In this document: piece by piece, positions 32,727 to 41,853 of the stretch
Layout: each line of letters opens with the position of its first letter
How positions within the stretch are numbered: position 1 is the first letter of the stretch
Assembly (NCBI RefSeq): GCF_004000805.1
Contig: NZ_BILY01000021.1
Location: 40,608-104,607 of the forward strand
Reading direction: 5' to 3'
Length of the DNA stretch: 64,000 nt
From: Paenibacillus glycanilyticus NBRC 16618
GTDB taxonomy: Bacteria > Bacillota > Bacilli > Paenibacillales > Paenibacillaceae
The notes under the pieces: generated by a model
Told to the model about the DNA's origin: nothing
Databases searched by the model: none
The model's input: only the letters and a program-made list of their open reading frames with translations
Position numbers and translations under genes: made by a program

Positions 32727-33071
32727 TTACATAGCCGGGAGATTTTGCCTTACTTCCACGGCGTTCACGGGAGCACGGGCCGCCCACTCCAGCGCCGCAT
32801 CCAAGTCAGGCACGTCGATAACGAATAATCCGCCAAGCTGTTCTTTCGTTTCGGTAAAGGGGCCGTCCTGTACAAAAATGGTTCCGTCATTTCGCCGTAA
32901 CGTCGCTGCCGTATCTGGCGCATGCAGGCCAAACCCGGTAACAACAACCCCGGAATCACGCAGCGCATGAACATAATGCGACCAGCCTGCCAAATACTCC
33001 TGTTGTTTCTCAGGGTCCTTGCGAGCGGCGAAATCCTCCGTACTTTCAAAAAACATCAGCGTAAAATGCAT
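32727..33071 (-). CDS. DGPF (YCII-like) domain protein
   Basis: 114 residues. The DGPF motif lies in IFVQDGPFTETKEQLGG, preceded by a ferredoxin-like MHFTLMFFESTEDF start. It sits 10 bp upstream of the ECF42 gene in the same operon. Family members are small dimeric proteins of unclear role, consistently linked to ECF42 sigma factors, and may act as the signal receiver or the target. Confidence 0.85.
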   Translation of the reverse strand: MHFTLMFFESTEDFAARKDPEKQQEYLAGWSHYVHALRDSGVVVTGFGLHAPDTAATLRRNDGTIFVQDGPFTETKEQLGGLFVIDVPDLDAALEWAARAPVNAVEVRQNLPAM

Positions 33072-33174
33072 GCTTCAAGCTCCTCTCATCGATCACTTAT
33101 TTGACTTACATCTTTATGTCGATTTCGGAATGCGGATTTCTACAAGTCCTGTAAAATAATTTTCTCCTCAGTGA

Positions 33175-35289
33175 TTAGCTCAGTTTCACCAGGTTATCCG
33201 CCGTGCGGAAGGCCAACGCCATAATCGTCAGCACCGGATTAACGCCGCCGTTCGTCACGTGAACGGACCCATCGCTCACCCACAGATTGTCGTATCCGTG
33301 CACGCGGCAGGACGGATCGGTGACGGATGTCTCGGGATCGTTCCCCATGCGAAGTGTACCCGCCTGATGCTGTCCTGCGCTTAAGCCGCCGCCCGGCTTA
33401 GTCTGCCACACTTCACGCGCCCCGGCTGCCCACAGCCACTTTTCCGCCTGCCCTCCCAGCACAGCCGCAGCTCGAAGGGACTCGGGGTGAACGCTGCCGG
33501 ACAGGAACGCAACCGGTATGCCAAAACGATCCTTCACCGAATTCGACAGCTGCACCCTGGATTCCGGGTTAGGAATCTCCTGAATGGGCCCTTGAATCTG
33601 GCTCGTTCGCAGGAAGGTATCGCGCATCGTTTCCTTGCCCTTTAACCCCCATCTCGCCGCATTCGGCGAAAGCGCCCGATACCAATGGATAAGAGGCAGC
33701 CGGGTGAACTCGTTGGCGAGCAGCCCCCCGCCGATAATCCCCAAATGGCTATGTTCCGTGTTGAAAGTCGCTATGCTGACCCCTGGACCAAGGCCGTCTT
33801 GAACCACCTCGTCAAAAATCCCGTAAGCACCGGAATACACATGACCCTGCAGGTTTCTGCCGACTTGGCCATGCCGGTTGCCGATTCCGTCCGGCTCTGA
33901 ATCGCTTGCGGAGTTAAGCAGGAGCCGCGCGCTTTCAATCGCTCCTGCGGCAACAACCACATGGCCTGCCTGAATTTGCCGACGTTGGACCGAACCGTTC
34001 CATTCCTGCACGAGACGGACTCCGGTCGCATGTTTTCCTCCATCGGTATCTATGTACTCGGCAAAAGTATCGCAGATCAGAGCGCAATTCCCCGTCGCTA
34101 TCGCTCTTACCAGCATCGTGTTATGCCCGCCGTTCTTGCTGTTTGTCGGGCAGGCAAAGCCCACGCATTGACCGCATCTGCCGCAAGCCTGCCGGCCATC
34201 CCTTTCAACGGAGTTAATGAGGAGCGGTACGGCACCGGAATGCCAGCCTAGCTTTTGCGCAGCACGGGCTAACCGTTCGGCTTCCAGCGTCATAGGCATT
34301 GCCGGCATAGGATAAGGACCGTAACGCTTGCCTCTGCCGGGATGGGCACCCCCGTCGCCGGATACGCCAACTTCCCATTCCGCGCGCTGGTAATAAGGTT
34401 CAAGATCCTCGTAAGTGATCGGCCAGTCGGCGAGTGAGCTGCCTTCCGGTATTCCGTAACGGCTTGCCATACGGAAATCTTCCGTATGAAACCGCCACGC
34501 CTGCGCTCCGTAAACCCTTGTCCCACCGCCAACCGTCATCGCATTATTGTGGTAATCGCCATCAATAGGCAGCGTTATTCGCTCGCTGCCGTCCGCCATG
34601 GCAAACGTGCGAGGATTGCCTTCCACATCCGGACCCGTGTTATGCCCGTATTTGCTGATCCGGTGATTCCGCAGATGATCCCTGCCAACCTCATCGTATT
34701 TCAACCAGCTTCCGCGCTCAACAACAAGCACCTGCATGCCGGACTCGGCCAGGACAGCGGCAGCAACCGATCCCCCGGCACCGGCACCGATTACCACCGC
34801 ATCGTATCGGTCGCGCAGCTGCTCCAGCGTTTTATGCGGGAAGTCTGCCTCCGGAGCTGGCGTTATTGCCTCTGCCACGGGGCCCGGACGAAAGCCTATC
34901 ATCTCCCATGACTTTCCTTCTCTATTCCCTCCAGCCTCGGGAGTTCCGTAATAACCTTCAGCTGTTAGATTCAATAACGTCTCGAAAAATAGCTTCGACG
35001 AAACAGGCCAGTCCCGGCAAGCGTCCGATTCCGCTTCTTGCAGCAGTTGATCTTGCTCACCGGCAGGCAATTCGGAAAACGGCTTCCCATGAAGCCTCAT
35101 GGCTTCCTCTTGCAGAGAGCGGAGCCCGGGTTCAATCACCTTTGCCCAGACTGCAGCGTCTTGCCCGGCATAATGCTCCAAATAGGTTAAGACTCCCGCA
35201 TCGCTTGCCGACTGCCAATCATCCGCTGGAATCAATCGGTCCGTAACCGCTTTCAAAAGAGCATCTAAATGCAATTGATCTTGACTCAT
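33175..35289 (-). CDS. GMC oxidoreductase fused to a gluconate 2-dehydrogenase subunit 3-like domain
   Basis: 704 residues. Residues 1 to about 130 resemble the gamma subunit of FAD-dependent gluconate/sugar dehydrogenases (LLKAVTDRLIPADDWQSASD). The GMC flavoprotein follows, with an FAD dinucleotide fold (DAVVIGAGAGGSVAAAVLAE), FAD contact TVGGGTRVYGAQAWRF, a Cys cluster CGRCGQCVGFACP, the catalytic-site SAGQHQAGTLRMG and a C-terminal NGGVNPVLTIMALAFRTADN. It likely oxidises a sugar or polyol hydroxyl. No cytochrome c subunit is adjacent and no signal peptide is seen. Fusion of subunits in one chain is unusual. Confidence 0.82.
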   Translation of the reverse strand: MSQDQLHLDALLKAVTDRLIPADDWQSASDAGVLTYLEHYAGQDAAVWAKVIEPGLRSLQEEAMRLHGKPFSELPAGEQDQLLQEAESDACRDWPVSSKLFFETLLNLTAEGYYGTPEAGGNREGKSWEMIGFRPGPVAEAITPAPEADFPHKTLEQLRDRYDAVVIGAGAGGSVAAAVLAESGMQVLVVERGSWLKYDEVGRDHLRNHRISKYGHNTGPDVEGNPRTFAMADGSERITLPIDGDYHNNAMTVGGGTRVYGAQAWRFHTEDFRMASRYGIPEGSSLADWPITYEDLEPYYQRAEWEVGVSGDGGAHPGRGKRYGPYPMPAMPMTLEAERLARAAQKLGWHSGAVPLLINSVERDGRQACGRCGQCVGFACPTNSKNGGHNTMLVRAIATGNCALICDTFAEYIDTDGGKHATGVRLVQEWNGSVQRRQIQAGHVVVAAGAIESARLLLNSASDSEPDGIGNRHGQVGRNLQGHVYSGAYGIFDEVVQDGLGPGVSIATFNTEHSHLGIIGGGLLANEFTRLPLIHWYRALSPNAARWGLKGKETMRDTFLRTSQIQGPIQEIPNPESRVQLSNSVKDRFGIPVAFLSGSVHPESLRAAAVLGGQAEKWLWAAGAREVWQTKPGGGLSAGQHQAGTLRMGNDPETSVTDPSCRVHGYDNLWVSDGSVHVTNGGVNPVLTIMALAFRTADNLVKLS

Positions 35290-35399
35290 TTCCCTTATCC
35301 CTCCCTGTTTCTAGCTACTTTCATCATAAGCTGTTAGGCTAGTAATTTGCAAAGAAGTTTCGGTCTTTGATTCTATTTACGCATAACCGTATAAAAAAT

Positions 35400-35521
35400 A
35401 GAGCATCGGCATCCATTCATCCGTGCTCTGTAAATTTTTTTCAACTTACTATTCAACTTCACCCTTACTCTTCCCCTACTTCAGTTGGATTCATACTGTA
35501 CAAAAAAATCCAATTGCTGCG
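35400..35521 (-). repeat. Displaced rhodanese 3' end plus terminator (copy A)
   Basis: A hairpin (35400-35429) with the same arms as the rhodanese terminator at 48996 is joined to a gene end. Codons upward from TAA at 35465-35467 read SNWIFLYSMNPTEVGEE then stop. The intact rhodanese ends SDWISYEENPIAVGEE then stop. Homology is lost about 57 bp into the coding part. On the minus strand the hairpin is followed by a T-run, so it can still terminate transcription. The rest of 35290-35616 shows nothing recognisable. Confidence 0.7.
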
Positions 35522-35616
35522 GCTGATCATTACACTAGGATTCCTCTTGGGGAAAAAGATACTAAACTAGAGCATTCATATCCCTGACACCTTGATAATA
35601 ATTTCACAACCCAAAT

Positions 35617-36291
35617 CTAGGAAAATCTATTGGTAATCAGAGGTGTGTCTGGAAATTTATGTTTTAAATAGTCTGCTAGCCATATATACTTTTCCTTCAC
35701 TGATGAATTTTGTGCCCTAATATTAGTCTGAATAAATTCTTGATAGTCGGACAGTTTGTCTTGGTCTAAAAACTTAAAATAATCTACAAAATATAGTCCA
35801 TCATTCTCAGTTTTTATAGGTAACTCCGTAAACAGCTCAGTTCCAGTTGTTACTATATCAATAAGATCATTAGAAACAATAATTCGAGGATATCTCGCTA
35901 CACTTGATTCAATTTTATATGCTTCAATTAGGCCTAAACTAAACATAAATCCTTCCTTGTAAAAATGTTTTCCGAATGCTATTCCTCCACGTGATAAAAT
36001 ACCCTCATTGAACAGATCAAATTGATATTTACCAATTTTATTTAAAAACTCAATAAAATTTATCTTATTAAATTCTGTCGACAAAACAATAGAATCAGAA
36101 AACTGAACTACCTGCAATTGAATACCCGTGTCATTTAGTTCAATAGTACGTTTATGAACTTCATATAATTTATTGGCATATTTCCCTCGTAGTGCAGGTG
36201 ACTCAATATCACTCTTTACCATATTAGAGAACCCCAATATATCTATAAAAGCTACAAAATAATATTCTAGTTCCTGTAACTCTTCTTCCAT
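35617..36291 (-). CDS. Class III nucleotidyl cyclase-like protein, partner of ParA-type ATPase
   Basis: 224 residues, AT-rich. The start YYFVAFIDILGFSN resembles the first strand and metal-binding Asp (D17) of class III adenylate/guanylate cyclases. VVQFSDSIVLS supplies a second Asp (D66), and SRGGIAFGKHF matches the RxGIxxG strand. ARYPRIIVSNDLI is like the later core. Whether it makes a cyclic nucleotide is not shown; substrate-binding residues are not obvious. Its ATG overlaps the stop of the ParA gene (TAATG), so the two are translationally coupled. Pycsar-type cyclases are relatives to compare with; no classical Pycsar effector is adjacent. Confidence 0.6.
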   Translation of the reverse strand: MEEELQELEYYFVAFIDILGFSNMVKSDIESPALRGKYANKLYEVHKRTIELNDTGIQLQVVQFSDSIVLSTEFNKINFIEFLNKIGKYQFDLFNEGILSRGGIAFGKHFYKEGFMFSLGLIEAYKIESSVARYPRIIVSNDLIDIVTTGTELFTELPIKTENDGLYFVDYFKFLDQDKLSDYQEFIQTNIRAQNSSVKEKYIWLADYLKHKFPDTPLITNRFS

Positions 36292-37358
36292 TATTGTAAC
36301 AACTCCAACCTGGATGTTATCTCGCCATACTTCTCCTTAAATTCACTTTGCCTTCTAGCAGCATCTCTCCAAGTAGCACCACCCCATGGTTGATTTGTTT
36401 CAGTGATAAGTGAGGTATCTTCTCTGGTGATTTGAAAAACTGCTTTTCCACACTCTTGCAACAAAGGGGCAAAACTCCCAAAATCAGGAATGTTTGTCAC
36501 AGAAATTGTTTCAACTGTTAATCCCATTGTTAGGTCCACATTTTGATTTGAATGTGATCTTAGCATTGGAAATAAATTTTCTAAAATACTATTTGGTATT
36601 CTGTCCATCCATAACTGGAAACCAGGTTTGGGTCTGCCATTTCTCATCTTAAAATGTTGAATAGTGGAGCCTAGAAAAACGGGTTTCCCATGTTTAACTG
36701 GTAAACCTATTGTTCTAAAATCATTATAAATTTGTGAATGCTCAGTAAGCCATCTATTTAGGATAGTTGATAAAGTCCCAATTGCTTGTACATTAAATCT
36801 ATCAGGACCAGTTGGGATAAAAAAGCCGTCACATGCAAGAAAACAGCTTCTTGTTAAAGCACCCGAACTTGGACCAACATCAATCAGTATATAGTCGTAT
36901 TGATTTTTCTGACCAATACGCGTTACAAAATCTCCTATAGCTACATATGTTCTTTTTTCATGAATCTTATTGGATGTTCTTTGACCGTGAGCTTCAGCCA
37001 ATGCATCTTCAATGCTATTTAAAGAAACATCCCCTCTAATTAACTGAAGATTCTCATTTATATAATTAAGAACAACTGATTCAATATCAACCTCTGGAAC
37101 TGCACCCTCAATTCTAGGCTGTAAGATCTGTAAAAGACTTGTGCCTGGTAATTCATTCATTTCTCCACGTTCTTCCTGAACTTTATCTAATTCCTCAATA
37201 GTGGAAGACAGCATTATCTCTGTTAAATTACACTGTGGGTCGGCATCAATTGCAAGAACTTTTTTTCCATTCTCAGCTAAATAGTGGGCTAAGTTAAATA
37301 TAGTAGTAGTCTTTGAAACCCCACCTTTATGGTTGTAAAAGGTTAATACCTTTGTCAT
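36291..37358 (-). CDS. ParA/Soj-like P-loop ATPase
   Basis: 355 residues, AT-rich. The deviant Walker A NHKGGVSKTT (residues 9-18), LAIDADPQCNLTEI and YDYILIDVGPSSGALTRS are typical of ParA/MinD ATPases. An insertion around residues 65-125 and a C-terminal RRQSEFKEKYGEI tail are not standard. There is no ParB, centromere-like repeat or replication gene nearby, so plasmid partition is unlikely. It is coupled to the cyclase-like gene and flanked by copies of a rhodanese terminator. A role as a sensor or regulatory ATPase in a defence module is inferred. Confidence 0.75.
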   Translation of the reverse strand: MTKVLTFYNHKGGVSKTTTIFNLAHYLAENGKKVLAIDADPQCNLTEIMLSSTIEELDKVQEERGEMNELPGTSLLQILQPRIEGAVPEVDIESVVLNYINENLQLIRGDVSLNSIEDALAEAHGQRTSNKIHEKRTYVAIGDFVTRIGQKNQYDYILIDVGPSSGALTRSCFLACDGFFIPTGPDRFNVQAIGTLSTILNRWLTEHSQIYNDFRTIGLPVKHGKPVFLGSTIQHFKMRNGRPKPGFQLWMDRIPNSILENLFPMLRSHSNQNVDLTMGLTVETISVTNIPDFGSFAPLLQECGKAVFQITREDTSLITETNQPWGGATWRDAARRQSEFKEKYGEITSRLELLQ

Positions 37359-37870
37359 ATAACCACCCCTTCAATATTAAAAGTTACTTCCAATAATTTC
37401 AACACACTAATTTTGAATATACCATGCCCATAGAACTATGTATAGATTATGTGGTACCTTATCTTTTAATAAAAAGTGGTAGTTTAAATGCATTCATCAC
37501 GGGATAAGCATCATTTTTCACTTCTCTGGCCATCCGTATTCTATAGAACGGGCGATATCAGGGGCTGTTACATCGACCTAAAACTTCATGATTAATTTTA
37601 TAGTTAGGAATTAGAACTTATTGTGGTAAGCAGATTATATTCCTCACTAAAAGAGAATGTTATTTCCATTGTAACAATACCATGTAAAAATAAGCAGAAC
37701 GTTAAAACGTATCTTCAGCACAAAAATACAGAGCTACGATACCGCGCTCTGTATTTAACTCATACTTTATACTGTAGCCCGTCGCCACTGCATTCCCCTT
37801 ATAGCTAAGCCAAAGCTTGATCTATTAAATAAAGTATAAGATTAAGACGATTTCATTAACATGATAAAAA
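37359..37870. other. Non-coding spacer between ParA operon and spore-coat genes
   Basis: 512 bp without a supported gene. It holds the presumed ParA promoter region (AT-rich, 37370-37480) and a more GC-rich patch at about 37528-37590 whose minus strand reads VDVTAPDIARSIEYGWPEK then stop, perhaps a gene remnant. The terminator copy B is at 37725-37755. Confidence 0.5.
37725..37755 (-). terminator. Terminator of the YheC/YheD pair; rhodanese-type hairpin (copy B)
   Basis: AATACAGAGC / GCTCTGTATT, a 10-bp perfect stem followed on the minus strand by TTTTTG. The arms are identical to those of the rhodanese terminator at 48996-49031 and of copy C at 45049. Following sequence (to about 37800) resembles the rhodanese 3' flank only weakly. 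Confidence 0.7.
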
Positions 37871-39223
37871 CTAGTTTTTGAAGCCCGCAAGCGCATTCGC
37901 GTACAGCAGTGGCTTAGCAACCTGCTTAAGGTATAAGTCCCTTTGCTTGGCATACAACGCCAGATGATGATCGGGCAAAATGTTCACTTCGAGCACATAA
38001 ATATGACCGTTTTTATCCACCATTACATCGACGCCAATATCGGCGTAGTTTCCGCCTTTGGAATCAAATATTTTGCAGGCCTTGGTGCAGATCTCTATCA
38101 TTCGGTTTTGCGTCAGCTGTGACCGGCTTCGGCTATACCCATAGGTGCCTTGAAGTGCATTTAAGCCTTTGGATGCAAAGCCGGCGGAGGTAAAGTTCGT
38201 AACAATGCCGTTTTTCTTGCCGAACCTTGCAATGACGCCCGTACAGGACCACTGCAGCTGTTCGTTTTTTTGCATAATGACCCTGAAGTCGATGCCTCTG
38301 CTGCCTTGTCGTTTCATTTCGATCCCTTGCTGCACGATATACTGATGTTCCCGCAGGAGATTGGCTAGAAAACCGGCTACTTCCTTAGACCCTACGGATA
38401 CCATTCGATAAGGACTGGCCTTTTTGTTATTTTCGGGGTAAATGAATTGATAGCCGTCCCCTTTGCGAACCGCTTTTATAATTCCCCTAGCCATAGATTC
38501 CATCGTGGGTTTCAGATAAACGGCATTATACCGGGTCAACATTTCATCCAGATCCTTGCGGCTCTGCAGCTTTTTCGTATGGGGCAAATGCTTGCGGATC
38601 GCCGGATGCGGAGAAAGCCATCTCCATAACTTCCATTTGTTGAAATGGTCGCCAAGGAAATAACCGTTAAACAGACGCGGGCCAAGCACCCGTTTGAGGG
38701 CCTTGTAAGTAGGCGGATTCAGTGCTGCTCTTCTATATAAAGCGGATGGATACGGAAAAGTGCCCAGAGTCCACTTGGACTTCGCGCCTTCCGGAGAATA
38801 ATAGTACCCTCGAATCTTCCTCGCTTGCAAAGAAATATCGTCCGCCCGGCAAATATAGATTAAGCCCTGTATAGAAGAATAGGGACGTAAGTAATCATTG
38901 TATTTTTTTATTTTCTCCATTGTAATAGCAGCCCCAGGTTTAAACGCGACAATCCCTAGCACGGGACCGATGTGGACGTTATTCCCTTTGACCAACACTT
39001 TATATTTCAAAGGCGGAAGGCTGTATCCCCCCAGCGATTGCGATGAAATACCAATTGTATCGCTTGGCAGGCTTTGAGATACTCTCACCTTTAATTGTCT
39101 GTTCCATGCCCCGAAATGCACCTTGACGGTGGACGGCCTGCCTGCGAATTTCCGCAAAAAAGCTTGGTTGACGAGTAAGCTGTCTTTCTCCGCATGATTC
39201 AGCTTTTTAACACGCATCGCCAT
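37871..39223 (-). CDS. YheC/YheD family ATP-grasp protein (spore-coat associated)
   Basis: 450 residues. An N-terminal beta domain (GPVLGIVAF strand) is followed by an ATP-grasp fold with YNAVYLKPTMESMARGI, YIVQQGIEMKRQGSRGIDFR and the metal-binding end ADIGVDVMVDKNGHIYVLEV then NILPDHH. YheC/YheD proteins of Bacillus are linked to the endospore coat; ATP-dependent ligation is expected from the fold but undemonstrated. It follows the next YheC/YheD gene after 2 bp in an operon. Confidence 0.8.
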   Translation of the reverse strand: MAMRVKKLNHAEKDSLLVNQAFLRKFAGRPSTVKVHFGAWNRQLKVRVSQSLPSDTIGISSQSLGGYSLPPLKYKVLVKGNNVHIGPVLGIVAFKPGAAITMEKIKKYNDYLRPYSSIQGLIYICRADDISLQARKIRGYYYSPEGAKSKWTLGTFPYPSALYRRAALNPPTYKALKRVLGPRLFNGYFLGDHFNKWKLWRWLSPHPAIRKHLPHTKKLQSRKDLDEMLTRYNAVYLKPTMESMARGIIKAVRKGDGYQFIYPENNKKASPYRMVSVGSKEVAGFLANLLREHQYIVQQGIEMKRQGSRGIDFRVIMQKNEQLQWSCTGVIARFGKKNGIVTNFTSAGFASKGLNALQGTYGYSRSRSQLTQNRMIEICTKACKIFDSKGGNYADIGVDVMVDKNGHIYVLEVNILPDHHLALYAKQRDLYLKQVAKPLLYANALAGFKN

Positions 39224-39225
39224 GA

Positions 39226-40563
39226 TTACGGCCTTCCTTTCAACGGATGGCTTGTGCCGAAGCCGGCTAGTTTTTTGGCATAAAGCATATTCGCCCTAAT
39301 CGTCCGATGGAACATTTGCGTCTCCCCCGCGTCCAAAGCGATCGTATGATTGGGGTCGTTATGATTAACCTCGATAATCCACAATTTATTCCGTGTATCA
39401 AGAGCAAAGTCAAAGCCCAAATTTGCGGCATGATAGCCCGATGACACCAGCAGCTTAGCGATATTCCGAGCAATCTTTTCCATCCTGAGACAGACAGCTC
39501 CAGCTTCGGCTTCTCCCTTATGCAGAATCCTTCGAAGCGCCCGTTTACCTTCCATAGCTGTTCCGCCTTTGGATATGTTGCTGACAATGGACCTCCGAGG
39601 TCCTTGCCTTGCGATAATCCCCATCCGCTGCCAATTTCCTTGCCCGTCTTTCACCAGGATTAACCGGAAATCGATGAGACGCTCTTTGGAGGAGACCAGC
39701 TTTATTCTGTCTTGAATCAAATAGCCGGATTGATGATTTTGTTTCCGAAGGAATTGACTCAGCTCCTGCACATTCCGAAAAACCTTCTTCAATGAACCTT
39801 TATGCGTAACCGCGATTTTATGATTTTGTTTGGACAGCTTGAGAATATGGCTCCCGAATGATCCTCGAACCGGTTTCATATAGACCTCGTCGCTTTGCTC
39901 AAGCATTCGGGCAATGTCCTGCGGACTCTGATACAGAATGGTTCTGGGCAGATGGGTTCTGATGCTTCCGTTCCGGGAGAGGAGCTTGTGCATGCTCCAT
40001 TTATCCAGCCGAAAATTATTAAAGACGGTTCTTCCCAGGCTGTTTTGAAAATGGGTCATTAACGGTGTACCGGTTAACGACTTGTTAATAATGGACGAAG
40101 GATATCGGTATTGACCGTAGATCCAGGTCTTTTTTACAGGCGAATACACAAACCCGTGAATCGTCTTTGTCTGAAGATTAACGGCATCCGGGGAAAAAGC
40201 CAGCAGCGCCCCATTCACGTGACGGTGTGTCTTCGCGTAATGGAGTAGATTCTTAAAGGGCAGACTGCCTTTTATCTTATCCACAAGAATACCGATATAG
40301 GGACCTACGCTGAGCGTATTTCCATCCTTTCGGACTTGAAATTGTCCCTCTGCCGGTATCTTTAATGTATTCATGCAGGCATGAGAGACGAGCATTTGGC
40401 CTTGCGGCACCTTCTCAGAGGTCATCAATTTAATCGGATGAGTCGTAATGCCGAATTGGAGAAGGAGACTTTGATTTTGGGATAAACTCCAATTCTTTAG
40501 GAATGCCGGGGCAACCAGGACCGTATCGGACGGCAGAGAGGAACGACTGCGTATCTTGATCAT
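39226..40563 (-). CDS. YheC/YheD family ATP-grasp protein
   Basis: 445 residues, same architecture as its downstream neighbour: N-terminal domain with SVGPYIGILVDK, then SDEVYMKPVRGSFGSHILKL, YLIQDRIKLVSSKERLIDFR and HAANLGFDFALDTRNKLWII then EVNHNDPNH. It is the first gene of a two-gene operon, with the ATG at 40563 preceded by GGGGGGAAAGGATT. Divergent from a third family member at 40713. Likely expressed in sporulation and incorporated in the spore surface (inference). Confidence 0.8.
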   Translation of the reverse strand: MIKIRSRSSLPSDTVLVAPAFLKNWSLSQNQSLLLQFGITTHPIKLMTSEKVPQGQMLVSHACMNTLKIPAEGQFQVRKDGNTLSVGPYIGILVDKIKGSLPFKNLLHYAKTHRHVNGALLAFSPDAVNLQTKTIHGFVYSPVKKTWIYGQYRYPSSIINKSLTGTPLMTHFQNSLGRTVFNNFRLDKWSMHKLLSRNGSIRTHLPRTILYQSPQDIARMLEQSDEVYMKPVRGSFGSHILKLSKQNHKIAVTHKGSLKKVFRNVQELSQFLRKQNHQSGYLIQDRIKLVSSKERLIDFRLILVKDGQGNWQRMGIIARQGPRRSIVSNISKGGTAMEGKRALRRILHKGEAEAGAVCLRMEKIARNIAKLLVSSGYHAANLGFDFALDTRNKLWIIEVNHNDPNHTIALDAGETQMFHRTIRANMLYAKKLAGFGTSHPLKGRP

Positions 40564-40712
40564 GGTTAGAATCCTTTCCCCCCTAAGAAATCAGCTATTC
40601 ATTAGTCTATTATTCGCGTTCTGCAGTGTTACTTTGTTGATCATAATTGGGCCTTGTGTCCTTTCCCCCCTTCATTCATACACTGTGATTAGATCAAGGA
40701 GGGGAGGCTTTA

Positions 40713-41786
40713 TTGGTGGCAACTCTCGGAATCATGTGGGATCGGATGAACAGAGGTGTTTTTAAATGGCAGGCCAAGGCCATTCGGGCGGCCGGGTTTG
40801 ACAGGTTATTATTGTTTAAGCCTAATCATGTCGACCGGAGAAATCGAACCGTTGCCGGATGGGTCTATGAGAATAATCACTGGCGCTATGAGCCGAAGTC
40901 CCCGTATCCTTCTATCATCTATGACCGTGGCATCTATAGCGGACGAATGCTGCAGGAAGCTAGACAAGTGAAAGAGAACATCGGCATTCCTTTTGCGGGG
41001 GATTGGCTGGGTAACGATAAATGGAGCATCCATAAACATCTCTCGGTAAACAGCAGGCTTCGCCCCTATCTCATTCCTACTCTGCTGTTAAGCCATAATC
41101 AAGCCGTGCATACGATGCTGCATAAATATAACAAAGTTATTATCAAACCTCTTGGCACCCATAAAGGAACGGGGATATTGAAGCTGTCCTATAGGAACGG
41201 GAAATATGTGATAGAGGAAAATAAAAAGCAGAGACTCCCCTTATCTAAAGAGGGTTTACAGAGGAAGCTTGCCCAGCTGCGCAGCAAACGGAATTATCTC
41301 GTTCAGAAATGGGTCGATATAACGGATGCTTCGAACAGAGTCTACGATATCCGCGTACTCATCCAGAAGAATGAATTTGGACAATGGCATCTGACCGGGA
41401 TGGGTGTACGGCTTGGGAAAGCCGGCAATATTACTTCCAATCTAGCTACTGAAGGCAGCGCGAAGGAGATTATCTCTTTCTTAACCAAACAATTCGGCCA
41501 TACTCGGGCATTAAGACTGGAGCAAAAGCTTCAGGAACTAGCCTTTGAAATAGCTACTCAGCTGGAACGATCCTTTCAAAAACGGCTGGTCGAGCTTGGC
41601 CTTGATTTCGGGATTGACCGTCAGTCCCATATCTGGATCATTGAGGCTAACGCCATACCCGGCAAAGAGGTGTTTAAGCGGGCTACATCTCCAAAAGTGT
41701 TCAAACAAAGCCTGCAGCTTCCGATTTATTATGCGGGCTTCTTGCATAGAAGGCTATCGGGGAGAAGAGTACGGAGAAGGCAATAA
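40713..41786 (+). CDS. YheC/YheD family ATP-grasp protein, shorter form
   Basis: 357 residues beginning directly with TLGIMWDRMNRG, so it lacks the N-terminal beta domain of the two divergent paralogues. The ATP-grasp core is complete: YNKVIIKPLGTHKGTGILKL, YLVQKWVDITDASNRVYDIR and ELGLDFGIDRQSHIWIIEAN. It starts at TTG 40713 or the next codon GTG 40716, after AAGGAGGGGAGG. CATACACT at 40677-40684 fits the -10 of sporulation sigma E/K promoters, but I see no convincing -35. Confidence 0.8.
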   Translation: MVATLGIMWDRMNRGVFKWQAKAIRAAGFDRLLLFKPNHVDRRNRTVAGWVYENNHWRYEPKSPYPSIIYDRGIYSGRMLQEARQVKENIGIPFAGDWLGNDKWSIHKHLSVNSRLRPYLIPTLLLSHNQAVHTMLHKYNKVIIKPLGTHKGTGILKLSYRNGKYVIEENKKQRLPLSKEGLQRKLAQLRSKRNYLVQKWVDITDASNRVYDIRVLIQKNEFGQWHLTGMGVRLGKAGNITSNLATEGSAKEIISFLTKQFGHTRALRLEQKLQELAFEIATQLERSFQKRLVELGLDFGIDRQSHIWIIEANAIPGKEVFKRATSPKVFKQSLQLPIYYAGFLHRRLSGRRVRRRQ

Positions 41787-41802
41787 AATCGCTCAACAGA
41801 GC

Positions 41803-41834
41803 AAAAAAGCGGCTCCGCAAGGAGCCGCTTTTAC
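41803..41834. terminator. Bidirectional terminator between YheC/YheD and old yellow enzyme genes
   Basis: AAAAGCGGCTCC / GGAGCCGCTTTT with a GCAA tetraloop, A/T runs on both sides. Confidence 0.85.
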
Positions 41835-41853
41835 TCTAATAAAAGATATCTGT

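Noticed and set aside
36291..37358. ParA gene taken as evidence of an integrated plasmid
   Set aside because: No ParB, replication initiator, centromere-like repeats or transfer genes in the region.
40677..40684. CATACACT as a sigma E/K promoter for the short YheC/YheD gene
   Set aside because: The -10 match is good but no -35 (ATA or AC type) is found at the right distance; kept only as a remark.
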